DNA of 64,000 nucleotides from NCBI GenBank assembly GCA_036261625.1, contig DATAKL010000054.1, forward strand, positions 62,001 through 126,000, in the 5' to 3' direction. Under the pieces are notes generated by a model, which had not been told where the DNA came from, did no database searches, and saw only the letters and a program-made list of their open reading frames with translations. The position numbers were made by a program, and so were the translations under genes. This stretch comes from JAAXKN01 sp036261625 (GTDB lineage Bacteria > Bacteroidota > Ignavibacteria > Ignavibacteriales > SURF-24). Below are positions 27,012 through 36,586 of the stretch, piece by piece. Position 1 is the stretch's first letter. Every line of letters starts with the position of its first letter.

Positions 27012-28064
27012 ATGATTGAACCTAAAAACCTTTTAATAGTACGTACAGACAGAATTGGCGACCTGGTGCTCACACTCCCTATGGCCGGAATTGTGAAAAA
27101 GCACTTCCCCGGTGCAAGTGTCTCATTTCTGGTCAGGGAGTACACAAAAGATATAGCTGAATCAAATAGCAGGATAGATACTGTTCTTTTGTTAAAAGAT
27201 AAGAAGGGTAAAACTTCAATTCTTGAGAACGTAAGGCTCTTAAGGAAACATAAATTCGACAGCTGCATTGTGGTTCATCCTACCTTCCGTCTGGCTATTA
27301 TAGTATTCCTCTCCGGCATCCGTAACCGTATAGGAACAGGCTACAGGTGGTATTCATTCCTTTTTAATCATAAGACGTTTGAGCACAGGAAAGATGCCCG
27401 GCGACATGAGCTCGAGTACAACGTAAATCTGCTTAAGCACCTGGGTATAAATGAAGCCGTAACGCCTCAAAATGCGCCGTATGACATACGTGTAAATCCA
27501 CTGGACGGACAGAAAATTGAACAGATATTGTCTGAAAATGGTGTTAATTTTACCTATCCGGTCATTATTATCCATCCCGGCAGCGGCGGAAGTGCCGTGG
27601 ACTGGCCCATTTCAAGGTTCAGAGAGCTTCTTGAAATGCTGGTACAGGATTTGAATTATAACGTCATTATTACCGGCTCCCAAAGTGAAAAGAAAATATG
27701 CGGTGAACTGGCTTCAGGAACCCGGGCATTAAACATGGCCGGGGAGTTTGATCTGAAGTCTTTAATGGCTTTAATTTCCCGGGCCGATATGATGATTGCC
27801 AACTCAACGGGTCCCATTCACCTCTCGGCGGCTCTGGGGAAGAATGTTATAGGCTTTTACCCCCGCATTACGGCAATGTCGCCCGAACGCTGGGGGCCTT
27901 ATACTGAAAAACGGATGATTTTTAGTCCTGAGATTAACTGTACAAACTGTACAAGGGAACAATGTGAACGCTTGAATTGTATGGACACGGTAAAACCCGA
28001 TAAAGTTTTTGAATATATAAAAAGTGTGTTAAACAGAGTACATAACGGAGAGTTACATGGCTAA
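27012..28064 (+). CDS. family 9 glycosyltransferase (heptosyltransferase-like)
   Basis: About 350 residues. N-terminal LLIVRTDRIGDLVLTLP is the GT9 acceptor-domain opening. The C-terminal donor half has IIIHPGSGGSAVDWP and the NSTGPIHLSAALGKNVIGFYP motif of ADP-heptose:LPS transferases. Three or four late cysteines (CTNCTREQCERLNC) resemble the cluster seen in some heptosyltransferases. The ATG at 27012 is preferred to an in-frame TTG at 26997, which lies in the preceding gene. It overlaps the DUF3108 gene by eight bases and probably builds the LPS core. Confidence 0.9.
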   Translation: MIEPKNLLIVRTDRIGDLVLTLPMAGIVKKHFPGASVSFLVREYTKDIAESNSRIDTVLLLKDKKGKTSILENVRLLRKHKFDSCIVVHPTFRLAIIVFLSGIRNRIGTGYRWYSFLFNHKTFEHRKDARRHELEYNVNLLKHLGINEAVTPQNAPYDIRVNPLDGQKIEQILSENGVNFTYPVIIIHPGSGGSAVDWPISRFRELLEMLVQDLNYNVIITGSQSEKKICGELASGTRALNMAGEFDLKSLMALISRADMMIANSTGPIHLSAALGKNVIGFYPRITAMSPERWGPYTEKRMIFSPEINCTNCTREQCERLNCMDTVKPDKVFEYIKSVLNRVHNGELHG

Positions 28065-28884
28065 ACTAATGAAGGTATTTTTCTCTTGTTTCATAGTCTT
28101 ACTGATGTTCTCAGAGATAAATTCCCAGCAGACTAACAGGCGCGACCAGACCGGGAGCTCAGGCAGCAGCCCTGAATTCCGCAAACTCGACAACAACGCC
28201 TTTAAGGTCGGAGAAAAATTAACCTTCGATGTTAAATACGGGTTCGTTAAGGCCGGCGTTGCAACAATGGAAATCCCCCGTATGAAAAAGATTGCAGGGC
28301 GCGATGTCTACCAGATTACCTTCCAGGTCGCCTCGGTGCCTAGTTTCGACTGGTTCTACAAGGTGCGCGACAGGTATGAAACCTATCTGGATGCCCAGGG
28401 GCTTTTTCCCTGGAGATTTGAACAGCACATAAGAGAAGGGGGCTATTCAAGGGATTTTTCTGCATTTTTCGACCAGCGTGCCGGCAAGGCTAAAACTAGC
28501 CAGGGGGAATATGATATTCCGAAGTATGTTAACGATATAGTATCGGCTTTTTATCTGGCCAGGACTTATGATTTTTCCCATATGAAGCCGGGAAACAGAA
28601 TTCACCTGCAGAACTTCTACAATGATAAGGTTTTCCCCCTGGATGTTGTATATCATGGCACTGAACAGGTTAAGGTGGACGCCGGAACGTTCAACTGCTT
28701 TATTATTGAACCCCTGGTTAAGGAAGGCGGTCTCTTTAAGAGTGAAGGAAACATACTCATATGGCTTTCAAACGATAATCTGAAGGTGCCGGTAAAGGTA
28801 AAGACAAAGGTTATTGTAGGTTCAATTGACGCTGAACTGACAAGTTACCAAGGGCTGGCCGGAAAAATCAACACTCAGAGATAA
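28057..28884 (+). CDS. exported DUF3108 protein
   Basis: 275 residues; signal peptide to about 24 (NSQQ). The DUF3108 domain begins FKVGEKLTFDVKYGFVKAG and includes DWFYKVRDRYETYLD and FEQHIREGGYSRDF. The fold is a beta-rich periplasmic or outer-membrane-associated protein often encoded with LPS genes; the molecular role is unknown. The start overlaps the heptosyltransferase-like gene by eight bases, linking it to LPS core assembly. Confidence 0.88.
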   Translation: MAKLMKVFFSCFIVLLMFSEINSQQTNRRDQTGSSGSSPEFRKLDNNAFKVGEKLTFDVKYGFVKAGVATMEIPRMKKIAGRDVYQITFQVASVPSFDWFYKVRDRYETYLDAQGLFPWRFEQHIREGGYSRDFSAFFDQRAGKAKTSQGEYDIPKYVNDIVSAFYLARTYDFSHMKPGNRIHLQNFYNDKVFPLDVVYHGTEQVKVDAGTFNCFIIEPLVKEGGLFKSEGNILIWLSNDNLKVPVKVKTKVIVGSIDAELTSYQGLAGKINTQR

Positions 28885-28963
28885 AAACCTGATTATCAAA
28901 AATTGTCGGATGGGGAGATATTTTTAGGAAATATTTCCCTATTTTTTTATTTTGTCTATTACG

Positions 28964-29962
28964 ATGGAAAATAAAAGTAATTATAGCGGGCAGGAAGAGG
29001 ATCCTCGGAAAGATGATTTTCAGGAGGATATGCCCCAGGAGGATGAGAACCTAAAGCTGAATCCGGAGGCTGAGAGAGGGCCCAGGCCCAAAATATCACC
29101 CTTAAGTGCCGCATTTTTAGGTCTTTTAGCGGTTTTTATACTCTATCAGGTGGGCGGCAGCGTGCTTACACTGCTGATTTTCGGCTTTAACCTGAAGGAT
29201 GCAGATATTACGGCAATGAGGCTGCTTACGACTGCCGGGCAGATGCTTTTTATACTTCTGCCTGCAATTATCCTGACACGTGCAATTTACACAAATGTTT
29301 CGGCCCATATACGTATCAGACCGGTAAATGCCCAGGAAATTGTAATATTTTCTTTAGGGCTTTTTATTCTTACCAGTCTGTTGCAGAGTTATCTTTATAT
29401 ACAGAACGCAGCAATGATAAAGCTTGCGGAAGCTTATCCCTCAATAAACGGGATTAAGTCTTACATAGACAAGATTGATAAAGTTGTAGAGAGTTCATAC
29501 GACACGCTTCTTACCTCAAAGTCCATACTGGAATCTCTTCTTATTATTGTGGTGGTTGCGGTTGTTCCTGCCATCTGCGAGGAATTTTTCTTCCGGGGGT
29601 TCGTTCAGAGGAGTTTTGAACTTAGATTAAGGCCTTTTACAAGCGCACTTATAACTGCGTTTTTCTTCGGCCTGTATCATTTTCATCCTTATCAGATTGT
29701 GCCTCTTACAGCTTTAGGACTTTATTTTGGTTTTGCAGCATATATGAGTGAAACCATATTTTTGCCGATGATACTTCACTTCCTGAATAATTTGATAGCG
29801 GTTGTGATGTTCTTTATCTTAGGATCTGATGATGTCAGTCTGCCCCAGTCAGTTCCTGCGGCCGATCTGAGGTTCTCAGTTATGATGTTTTTAAGCATGG
29901 TGGCTTTGTTTACTTTTTTTATGATTTATGTAAACCGGATCTATTATAAAAAGTCAAAGTAA
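28964..29962 (+). CDS. CPBP-family intramembrane metalloprotease
   Basis: 332 residues. A polar acidic N-terminus (1-45) precedes about eight membrane helices. CPBP (CAAX/bacteriocin-processing) motifs are EEFFFRGFVQR near 210-220 and a HFHP plus later HFLNN histidine motif, giving the ExxxR / FxxxH / HxxxN-type catalytic set. The family includes eukaryotic-type CAAX proteases and bacterial immunity or regulatory proteases; the substrate here is unknown. The ATG 28964 is favoured over the TTG at 28952. A zinc-ribbon gene starts nine bases after the stop. Confidence 0.88.
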   Translation: MENKSNYSGQEEDPRKDDFQEDMPQEDENLKLNPEAERGPRPKISPLSAAFLGLLAVFILYQVGGSVLTLLIFGFNLKDADITAMRLLTTAGQMLFILLPAIILTRAIYTNVSAHIRIRPVNAQEIVIFSLGLFILTSLLQSYLYIQNAAMIKLAEAYPSINGIKSYIDKIDKVVESSYDTLLTSKSILESLLIIVVVAVVPAICEEFFFRGFVQRSFELRLRPFTSALITAFFFGLYHFHPYQIVPLTALGLYFGFAAYMSETIFLPMILHFLNNLIAVVMFFILGSDDVSLPQSVPAADLRFSVMMFLSMVALFTFFMIYVNRIYYKKSK

Positions 29963-29971
29963 GGAGGTAAT

Positions 29972-30322
29972 ATGCTGATATGTCCGAATTGCGAATCTGA
30001 ATATAACGAGGGTATCACCGTGTGTCCCGTTTGCGACGTCGAACTTGTTGACAAGGATGAATTCGAAAGCCATATGGTCGACCCCGAGGACTGGGAAACT
30101 GCCTATACCTGCAGCGAAAATTACGAGGCTGAAATGCTGAAGGCCAACCTGGAAGGTGCAGGTATCGAGACTTTGATAGTCTCTAAAAAGGACAGGAATT
30201 TCCCAACCGTCGGAGATCTTTCATTTATAAAGCTGATGGTCAGAAAGGAAGATCTGGAAGAGGCCCAACAGATAATTCAAGATATTAATTCAAATAAAAA
30301 CGAAACCGGAGAAGATTTTTAG
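29972..30322 (+). CDS. zinc-ribbon plus DUF2007 protein
   Basis: 116 residues. An N-terminal zinc ribbon, C-P-N-C then C-P-V-C, is followed by a DUF2007-type ferredoxin-like domain (about 42-108) with the typical Y-x-A-E-M-L-K-A-x-L-E-x-A-G-I-E and V-x-x-E-D-x-E-E-A motifs. DUF2007 is also called putative signal-transducing protein; no function is proven. AAGGAGG sits just upstream of the ATG. It is sandwiched between the CPBP protease and cdsA with gaps under 10 bp. Confidence 0.85.
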   Translation: MLICPNCESEYNEGITVCPVCDVELVDKDEFESHMVDPEDWETAYTCSENYEAEMLKANLEGAGIETLIVSKKDRNFPTVGDLSFIKLMVRKEDLEEAQQIIQDINSNKNETGEDF

Positions 30323-30327
30323 CGCTT

Positions 30328-31158
30328 ATGTCTCTTGGAAATACTGCAACCCGAATTATTGTTTCTTTAGCTGCCATACCGCTTATTTTGCTGGCATGCT
30401 ACTTTGGCGGAGTGTTTTTTCTGTTATTTATAGCGGCTATTGGTGCCGTGGCATTCTGGGAATTCAGCCGCATGGCAGGCAAGAAGAATGCCCTGGCTCA
30501 GGATGCTCTGGGACTCATAGCCGTTTTACTCATTATTACAGATGCTTATTTCCGCTTCATGGATTTTAAGATGATGGTTTATTTCTTTATGGTGCTCTTT
30601 CTTGTCTATGAGCTTTTCAGGAATAAGAATTCCGCAATATTCAATCTGGGAGTAACACTTCTTGGCGTCTTCTACATCGGGCTATTTTCAGGGGCGATGA
30701 TTGAGATCCGTGAATATTTTACGCGTCAAGGTTTTACAGATGACTACAGCCAGGGAGGATTTCTTATGATCTCCATTCTTGCCTCTATCTGGGTCTGCGA
30801 TTCGGCTGCTTTCTTTGCCGGCAGCGCCCTGGGGCGTCATAAGCTTTTCCCAAGGGTGAGTCCCAAGAAAAGCTGGGAAGGCGCCGTAGCAGGTTTCATT
30901 GCATCTGTGGCAGCCATGGTGGTAATGAAAATTTTTCTGCTGAATTTTATAACTGTCTTGGATGCTGCAGTAATAGGTCTTGTAGTAGGAACCATTGGGC
31001 AGATCGGGGACCTGACGGAGTCGCTTCTTAAAAGGGATGCCGGGGTTAAGGATTCCTCGAATTTAATTCCGGGCCACGGGGGGATATTCGACCGCTTTGA
31101 TTCCCTTCTTCTTACCTCTCCGGTTGTGTATCTTTATATGGTTTACTTTGTTAAATAA
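30328..31158 (+). CDS. cdsA: phosphatidate cytidylyltransferase
   Basis: 276 residues with about eight membrane helices. The CdsA signature lies in the C-terminal third: S-P-K-K-S-W-E-G, then G-D-L-T-E-S-L-L-K-R-D-A-G-V-K-D and H-G-G-I-F-D-R-F-D. The enzyme makes CDP-diacylglycerol, the branch point to phosphatidylglycerol and phosphatidylethanolamine. It is the last member of the envelope gene run; a 106-bp gap precedes rimO. Confidence 0.96.
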   Translation: MSLGNTATRIIVSLAAIPLILLACYFGGVFFLLFIAAIGAVAFWEFSRMAGKKNALAQDALGLIAVLLIITDAYFRFMDFKMMVYFFMVLFLVYELFRNKNSAIFNLGVTLLGVFYIGLFSGAMIEIREYFTRQGFTDDYSQGGFLMISILASIWVCDSAAFFAGSALGRHKLFPRVSPKKSWEGAVAGFIASVAAMVVMKIFLLNFITVLDAAVIGLVVGTIGQIGDLTESLLKRDAGVKDSSNLIPGHGGIFDRFDSLLLTSPVVYLYMVYFVK

Positions 31159-31264
31159 ACTATTGAAAAGGAACATTTGTTTAAACGTTATGGCATAATG
31201 AAGCCTTTGAATACAAGTGCTTAACATTAAGAATGAATGCCTGAAATTTTAGAAAGATGGATGA

Positions 31265-32572
31265 ATGAAAAAGAAACAAAAAGTTGGTGTAATTACTTTA
31301 GGGTGTTCTAAAAATGTCGTTGATTCTGAGCGTTTGATGAATCAACTTATAATTAATGACTGTGAATTGACCGACGACCCTGAGAAGGCTGAAGTCGTAA
31401 TTATTAATACATGCGGTTTTATTGAAGCTGCCAAGGAAGAATCTATAAATACTATTCTGAACGCCGTTGAACTCAAGAAAAACGGGAGCCTCAGGAAGGT
31501 AATAGTTTCGGGGTGTCTTTCCGAACGCTATAAAAGCGATCTGGAAAAGGAGATCCCCGAAGTGGACGTTTATTTCGGCACAGAGGACTACGGCGGAATT
31601 CTTAAAGAGCTGGGGGGAGAGCTTAAGTACGAACTTCTGGGGGAAAGAGTAGTTACTACTCCAAAGCATCTGGCATATCTGAAAATTTCAGAAGGCTGCA
31701 ACAACCCCTGTTCGTTCTGTGCCATCCCTCTCATAAGAGGAAAACATGCCTCGCGCAATATGGAGGAACTCCTTCGTGAGGCTGAACACCTCTCTTTGAA
31801 AGGCACTAAAGAGCTTGTTATTATAGGGCAGGATACAACAGACTACGGCATCGATATATATGGAAAAAGAAATCTTTCGGAGCTCCTTGAAAACTTAAGC
31901 CGTATTGGGGGGCTGGAATGGATAAGGCTCCTTTATGCTTATCCGTCGCATTTTCCGAAAGATGTTCTGGATGTTCTTAAAAGTAACCCGAAATTATGTA
32001 AGTACCTGGATATGCCCCTGCAGCATATATCCGACGGCGTCTTAAAGTCGATGCGGCGCGGAATTACCTCGCGCAGGACAAGAGAGACAATTGACCAGAT
32101 AAAACAGGCCATACCGGAGATTGCGCTCAGGACAACATTCATTGTCGGCTATCCGGCAGAAACGGAAAAGGATTTCAACGAGCTCTGCGATTTCGTTAAG
32201 GAATACAGATTCGATAAAGTCGGAGTCTTTACCTATTCGGTGGAAGAAAATACGGCGGGATTTATTCTCGGCGATCCTGTCCCCGGGGAGGTTAAGGAGG
32301 AACGTAAAGCTATACTGATGGAACTGCAGAAGGATATCTCACTGGCCAAAAACAGGGAAATGATTGGTAAACAGATCCGTGTAATTGTCGACGGCTTTGA
32401 AGGCTCCAGACGTGACGGGTTTTATATTGCGCGCTCAATGAAGGACGCTCCCGAAGTCGACGGGGAAGTGCTGATCCCCGCAAAGGAAAAACTCCTGACA
32501 GGAAATTTTTACGATGTCAGGGTTTACGACTCCAACGAGTACGACCTTTATGGAGAAGTCTTAAGAATTTAA
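31265..32572 (+). CDS. rimO: ribosomal protein S12 methylthiotransferase
   Basis: 435 residues. MTTase-domain cysteines are in TLGCSKN, NTCGF and SGCLSER. The radical-SAM motif C-N-N-P-C-S-F-C is followed by IPLIRGKHASR, the segment that marks RimO rather than MiaB. A C-terminal TRAM domain recognises S12 (about 370-435). The enzyme methylthiolates the conserved Asp of ribosomal protein S12. The GWxTD gene follows after 19 bp. Confidence 0.96.
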   Translation: MKKKQKVGVITLGCSKNVVDSERLMNQLIINDCELTDDPEKAEVVIINTCGFIEAAKEESINTILNAVELKKNGSLRKVIVSGCLSERYKSDLEKEIPEVDVYFGTEDYGGILKELGGELKYELLGERVVTTPKHLAYLKISEGCNNPCSFCAIPLIRGKHASRNMEELLREAEHLSLKGTKELVIIGQDTTDYGIDIYGKRNLSELLENLSRIGGLEWIRLLYAYPSHFPKDVLDVLKSNPKLCKYLDMPLQHISDGVLKSMRRGITSRRTRETIDQIKQAIPEIALRTTFIVGYPAETEKDFNELCDFVKEYRFDKVGVFTYSVEENTAGFILGDPVPGEVKEERKAILMELQKDISLAKNREMIGKQIRVIVDGFEGSRRDGFYIARSMKDAPEVDGEVLIPAKEKLLTGNFYDVRVYDSNEYDLYGEVLRI

Positions 32573-32591
32573 GTATATAAAAGGATCTAAA

Positions 32592-33899
32592 ATGAAAACC
32601 GTTATTTTTGCGCTGCTCGCCATGGTGATGCCCCTATGGGCTCAGGTAGAGGCTTCCCGGGGGCAGACCTCGAGAGAAGGAGCCCCGAAGTTTTATTTTG
32701 ATGCCTATAACTACAGGGGAACCCAGCCGGGCAAAACACGCATGGATCTGTACGTCGAAGTACCCTATAACGGAATTCAGTTCGTAAAATCCGCTCAGGG
32801 TTTTACTGCGGAATATAACGTGACAGCTTCTGTCTATACAGGCGAATCAAAGGATAAAATGGTAACCGAAAAGTCCTGGGGCGAAACTGTTAATGCCGAT
32901 AACTTCGATGCTACAACATCAAAGGATAATTTTAATCTGAGCCTTAAATCCTTTGATCTCCCCCCGGCCAATTATTTTCTGAGGGTTGAGGTCGAAGACA
33001 AGGATTCTAAGAAAAGCACCGCCCTGGAGAGTATGTTTACTGTTAAGAATATGGACGGCCCCCTGGCCCTAAGCGATATACTGCTCATACAGAAAACTAT
33101 GGAGGTGGCCGGACAGAAGAAGATGATCCCTAATATTTCAAGGAATGTCGCCTCCAGAAAAGAGGGACTTATGATGTATTATGAAATATATTCTGATACC
33201 GCCAGGAAAGTCGATATAAATTATTCCGTTGCTGAAAACAAAACAGGCAAGGAAAACAAGGATAGCAAGGACGAGAAGAAGATCTATACACAGAAAGACT
33301 CAAGAGATGTAGCCAAGGGTACAAACCAGGTAAATTACTCGCTGCAGAACCCTGAACTCAGCCTTGGGCAGTACGACCTGTTTGTCTCCGTGCAGGATGA
33401 AACGGGCAGTGCCAAGGCAGAAACACAGAAAAGATTTCTTTCCAGATGGATTGGCATGCCGACGGCAATTAACGACCTGGATAAGGCCGTTGACGAAATG
33501 GTTTACATTGCCAGCGAGTCTGAACTGAAGAAAATTAAAAAGGCTCCTACAAAGGAGGAAAAACAGAAATTGTTCCTGGACTTCTGGAAGGCAAAGGATC
33601 CTTCCCCTTCAACAGAACAGAATGAAGTCTTTGAGGAATACTACAGAAGAATTGCCTATGCAAATGAGCACTTCAAGAACTACATGGAAGGCTGGAGAAC
33701 CGATATGGGAATGGTGTTTGTTACACTCGGGCCTCCCAGCAACATAGAGCGCTATCCGTTTGAGTACGATTCTAAACCATACGAGATCTGGGATTATTAC
33801 GATATAAACAAGCGCTTTGTTTTTGTTGACCAGACCGGCTTCGGAGACTACAGACTCCTTGACCCGGTCTACGGCAGCTGGTGGAAATACAGGCAGTAG
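32592..33899 (+). CDS. exported GWxTD-domain protein
   Basis: 435 residues; signal peptide to about 18 (LWAQ). A long beta-rich region (about 25-285) is followed by the GWxTD domain (about 300-435) with the naming motif E-G-W-R-T-D, then V-x-L-G-P-P-S and Y-E-I-W-D-Y-Y. GWxTD proteins are widespread in Bacteroidota, Ignavibacteria and Acidobacteria, exported, and without known function. It probably shares a transcript with rimO and ends in a terminator. Confidence 0.88.
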   Translation: MKTVIFALLAMVMPLWAQVEASRGQTSREGAPKFYFDAYNYRGTQPGKTRMDLYVEVPYNGIQFVKSAQGFTAEYNVTASVYTGESKDKMVTEKSWGETVNADNFDATTSKDNFNLSLKSFDLPPANYFLRVEVEDKDSKKSTALESMFTVKNMDGPLALSDILLIQKTMEVAGQKKMIPNISRNVASRKEGLMMYYEIYSDTARKVDINYSVAENKTGKENKDSKDEKKIYTQKDSRDVAKGTNQVNYSLQNPELSLGQYDLFVSVQDETGSAKAETQKRFLSRWIGMPTAINDLDKAVDEMVYIASESELKKIKKAPTKEEKQKLFLDFWKAKDPSPSTEQNEVFEEYYRRIAYANEHFKNYMEGWRTDMGMVFVTLGPPSNIERYPFEYDSKPYEIWDYYDINKRFVFVDQTGFGDYRLLDPVYGSWWKYRQ

Positions 33900-33941
33900 T
33901 TCTTAGCTGTGCAATAATATATAACTCGATAGAAATTTTTA

Positions 33942-33997
33942 ATACAGAATGCTATTTTAGTGAATAACACTATAACGGTATTCTGTATTTTTTTGTA
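33942..33997 (+). terminator. intrinsic terminator with nested hairpin
   Basis: A 10-bp outer stem (33942-33951 with 33981-33990) encloses a five-pair TAGTG/CACTA stem and is followed by seven or more T residues. It closes the rimO-GWxTD unit. Confidence 0.8.
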
Positions 33998-34018
33998 TTT
34001 AATTTGGGACAGATCAGC

Positions 34019-34987
34019 ATGATTTTAACAGTTACACTAAATCCTCTTCTGGAACGCAGACTTGTTTTCCGTGAAGTTGAGCCCGGGAAAAACAACCGCG
34101 CCCAAAATGAATTCTTCACCGCCGGCGGCAAGGGAATTAACGTTAGCCGCCAGCTTAAATGTCTTAAAACCGAAAGCCTTGCCTTTACCTTCTTGGGAGG
34201 CAATAACGGGAAAATCTTAAGAGGCCTGCTTGGTTCCGAAAACATGAATTTTACGGCTGTGCAGACAAAAAGTGAAACCCGTACGGCTTCGCTTGTTATG
34301 GAAGAGGGGAAAGGGCGCCTTACGACTTTCTTCGGGCTTAATTCCGAAGTGACACAGGCTGAGGCCGATGAGTTTAAGACAAAAATGAAAAAGATGATCG
34401 AAAACTCCGAGATAGTGGTTTTCTCGGGAAGTTCCCCTTCGCCCGTAACCGATGAAATTTTCCCCTACGGAATTGAACTGGCTCATGAGTTTGACAAGAT
34501 CTCAATTCTTGATACATACGGAAGGCACCTCAGGCATTGCATAGAGAAGGCTCCGACTGTTATACACAATAACCTCAGCGAAATAGCCGAATCTCTGAAT
34601 ATGGAGTTAAATAGTGAAGAGGAAATTCTGCACTTTATGCAGATGCTTTATGAAAAGGGGGTAAAACAGGTTTTTCTTACCAATGGGGCAAAACCAGGTT
34701 ATGCATCCAACTTCGGTTTTCTTTATAAAACCGTGCCCGCGCAAATTAAGGAGATTGATTCTACAGGAAGCGGCGATGCCTTTACGGCAGGCGTTGCATA
34801 CGGCCTGCACAGTGCAATGACATTTGAAGAGACCCTTTCTTTTGCTCAGGGACTGGGAGCCTTAAATGCAGCCTCGTGGGATATCTGTAAAGCGGATCCT
34901 GACCAGGTTCCTGATGTTCAGAAGGATGTTAAAATATCCACTCTCGGCAAAAAGATAAATACACTGAATATCAAACCCGCCAGGTAG
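34019..34987 (+). CDS. PfkB-family hexose-phosphate kinase (1-phosphofructokinase-like)
   Basis: 322 residues. Opens MILTVTLNPLLERR, close to the family MILTVTLNPALD start; GGKGINVSRQL is the sugar-binding loop and D-S-T-G-S-G-D-A-F the C-terminal ATP/anion-hole motif with the catalytic Asp. The best guess is a 1-phosphofructokinase or tagatose-6-phosphate kinase. ATG 34019 is chosen over the TTG at 34004 because the protein family starts exactly there. No PTS gene is adjacent, so the fructose-PTS link is not supported. Confidence 0.88.
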   Translation: MILTVTLNPLLERRLVFREVEPGKNNRAQNEFFTAGGKGINVSRQLKCLKTESLAFTFLGGNNGKILRGLLGSENMNFTAVQTKSETRTASLVMEEGKGRLTTFFGLNSEVTQAEADEFKTKMKKMIENSEIVVFSGSSPSPVTDEIFPYGIELAHEFDKISILDTYGRHLRHCIEKAPTVIHNNLSEIAESLNMELNSEEEILHFMQMLYEKGVKQVFLTNGAKPGYASNFGFLYKTVPAQIKEIDSTGSGDAFTAGVAYGLHSAMTFEETLSFAQGLGALNAASWDICKADPDQVPDVQKDVKISTLGKKINTLNIKPAR

Positions 34988-34994
34988 TCCCTGG

Positions 34995-35711
34995 CTAGAG
35001 GATAAGGTCTATTCTTGGTTTCGGTGAACCCAGTGTGTCGACGGGAGAATTAAAGAGTATGGAAACCTGCATATTCGGGGCCAGTGCGGCATCCTTTCCC
35101 GGCTTATTTTCCAGAACAGGGCTTTTCATTGTGGAAGAAACCGCATCTTCTGTTTTCAGCGTGCCTGCGGCAGCCGGAATTGTGCCTGCACTATTGTCTG
35201 TGCCTGCAAGACTTAAATCCTGCTGAAGCTGTGCTTTTGCCTCGGCTTCTATTTTTGCTGCAGCTGCGGCAACGGACATGTCCTGAGCCGAAGGGTCTGC
35301 CGGAGCACTGGCTGCCCTTCTGATGCGTTCCATTTTTGCAATGGTTGCCTTGGGGCTTAGCGAGGTGGCAGAAGTGTCTATATGCACCTCTCCTGAAACG
35401 GCGTACCTTTTGCCGTCGGGACCTACCCTGTAAGTAAAAGATTTGCCCCGGAAGAGTTCACCGGCCGCGGCCTGGTGTGCAGCTTCATGCTGTTGAACCT
35501 GCCTGTCTATCTTCTCCAGTTCTTCAATGATTTTCTTATCTCTTTCAGCGCGTGCATCATCAGAAATCCGGATGGAATCACCGACTGGTTTACCGGAAGA
35601 ATTCACTTCAGTTTTAGATTCCCCCTGCCTTTTCACATATTCTTCTGTGCCTGTGACAGCGACAGGATCAATAGTATAAGTTGAAGCCTGAATTGAATTT
35701 GTGTTTTCCAT
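34995..35711 (-). CDS. SprA-related HEAAH putative metalloprotease
   Basis: 238 residues without a signal peptide. The core (about 75-165) contains Q-Q-H-E-A-A-H-Q-A-A-A-G, a zincin-like HExxH, then Y-R-V-G-P-D-G-K-R-Y-A-V-S-G-E-V-H-I-D-T. This GPDGxxYAVxGEVxID pattern is typical of the SprA-related/CJM1_0395 family. A low-complexity Ala-rich tail follows. Proteolysis has not been shown for the family. It is convergent with the sugar-kinase gene, seven bases away. Confidence 0.8.
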   Translation of the reverse strand: MENTNSIQASTYTIDPVAVTGTEEYVKRQGESKTEVNSSGKPVGDSIRISDDARAERDKKIIEELEKIDRQVQQHEAAHQAAAGELFRGKSFTYRVGPDGKRYAVSGEVHIDTSATSLSPKATIAKMERIRRAASAPADPSAQDMSVAAAAAKIEAEAKAQLQQDLSLAGTDNSAGTIPAAAGTLKTEDAVSSTMKSPVLENKPGKDAALAPNMQVSILFNSPVDTLGSPKPRIDLIL

Positions 35712-35818
35712 GTTCGTTTTTATTACTTATACTTATCCTTAATCATATTATCGGCACTTTGAGAGAATTGTTTAGCGGTTAATTGGGTGAAAGGACGGTT
35801 TTTTCAGACTGCACGATA

Positions 35819-36547
35819 CTATAAACTCAGCATTTCCCTGAATTTAAGCGAGCGGCGCCTGGAGATTTCGATTCTTGTTCCTCCCCTTAAGACGGCAATA
35901 AGCCCTCCGCTTATGGAAGTCTCGATTTGTTCAATCCATTTGAGGTTTATAATGCAGCTTCTGTTTGCCCTGAAGAAATTCTTAGGATCGAGCCTCTCAT
36001 CTATGGAGTTCAGGGATTTAAGCACAAGAGGCTTGAACTGCTCGAAATAAACTCTTACATAATTGCCTTCAGATTCAAAGAACCTGACCTGGGAAAGTCT
36101 GACGAACCAGCATTTTTCGCCGTCTTTGACAAAAATCTGGTCATCCTCAGTAAGCATGTTCCGGCTGGATATTTGAGCATTTGTCTTTAGGATAAGGTCT
36201 TTTCTGCTTAAAACCTTTTTTACCGCGTCCTCAAGTCTGCGGGGCAGAATAGGCTTCAGGAGGTAATCGAGTGCATTATACTCAAATGCCTTGAGGGCGA
36301 ATTCGTCGTATGCGGTGGTAAATATTACCTCAGGAATGTTATCGAGCTTTTCAAGGAGCTCAAAGCCGTCCATTCCGGGCATCTGAATATCAAGGAATAA
36401 AAGCTCGGGCTCCAGAGTCCTTATTTTCTCCATGGCATCTTCCGTATTAACGGCCTCGCCGGCAACTGTAATTTCCGGGTACGGGGCAAGAAGCCTTTTC
36501 AATTCAACACGGGCAAGTCTTTCGTCGTCAATAATAAGGGCCTTCAT
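35819..36547 (-). CDS. LytTR-type response regulator
   Basis: 242 residues. Receiver (1-120) with the acidic pair D-D-E, phospho-acceptor in L-L-F-L-D-I-Q-M-P-G-M-D-G and Lys in Y-L-L-K-P. A LytTR DNA-binding domain occupies about 140-240 (FVRLSQVRFFESEGNYVRVYF and FFRANRSCIINLKWIEQI). LytTR regulators bind paired direct repeats upstream of their targets. It lies 40 bp downstream of the LytS-type kinase on the same strand, its likely partner. Confidence 0.93.
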   Translation of the reverse strand: MKALIIDDERLARVELKRLLAPYPEITVAGEAVNTEDAMEKIRTLEPELLFLDIQMPGMDGFELLEKLDNIPEVIFTTAYDEFALKAFEYNALDYLLKPILPRRLEDAVKKVLSRKDLILKTNAQISSRNMLTEDDQIFVKDGEKCWFVRLSQVRFFESEGNYVRVYFEQFKPLVLKSLNSIDERLDPKNFFRANRSCIINLKWIEQIETSISGGLIAVLRGGTRIEISRRRSLKFREMLSL

Positions 36548-36586
36548 TTTTACCTCATATGAAAAAGTAACTGGTGCTTCAAATTA

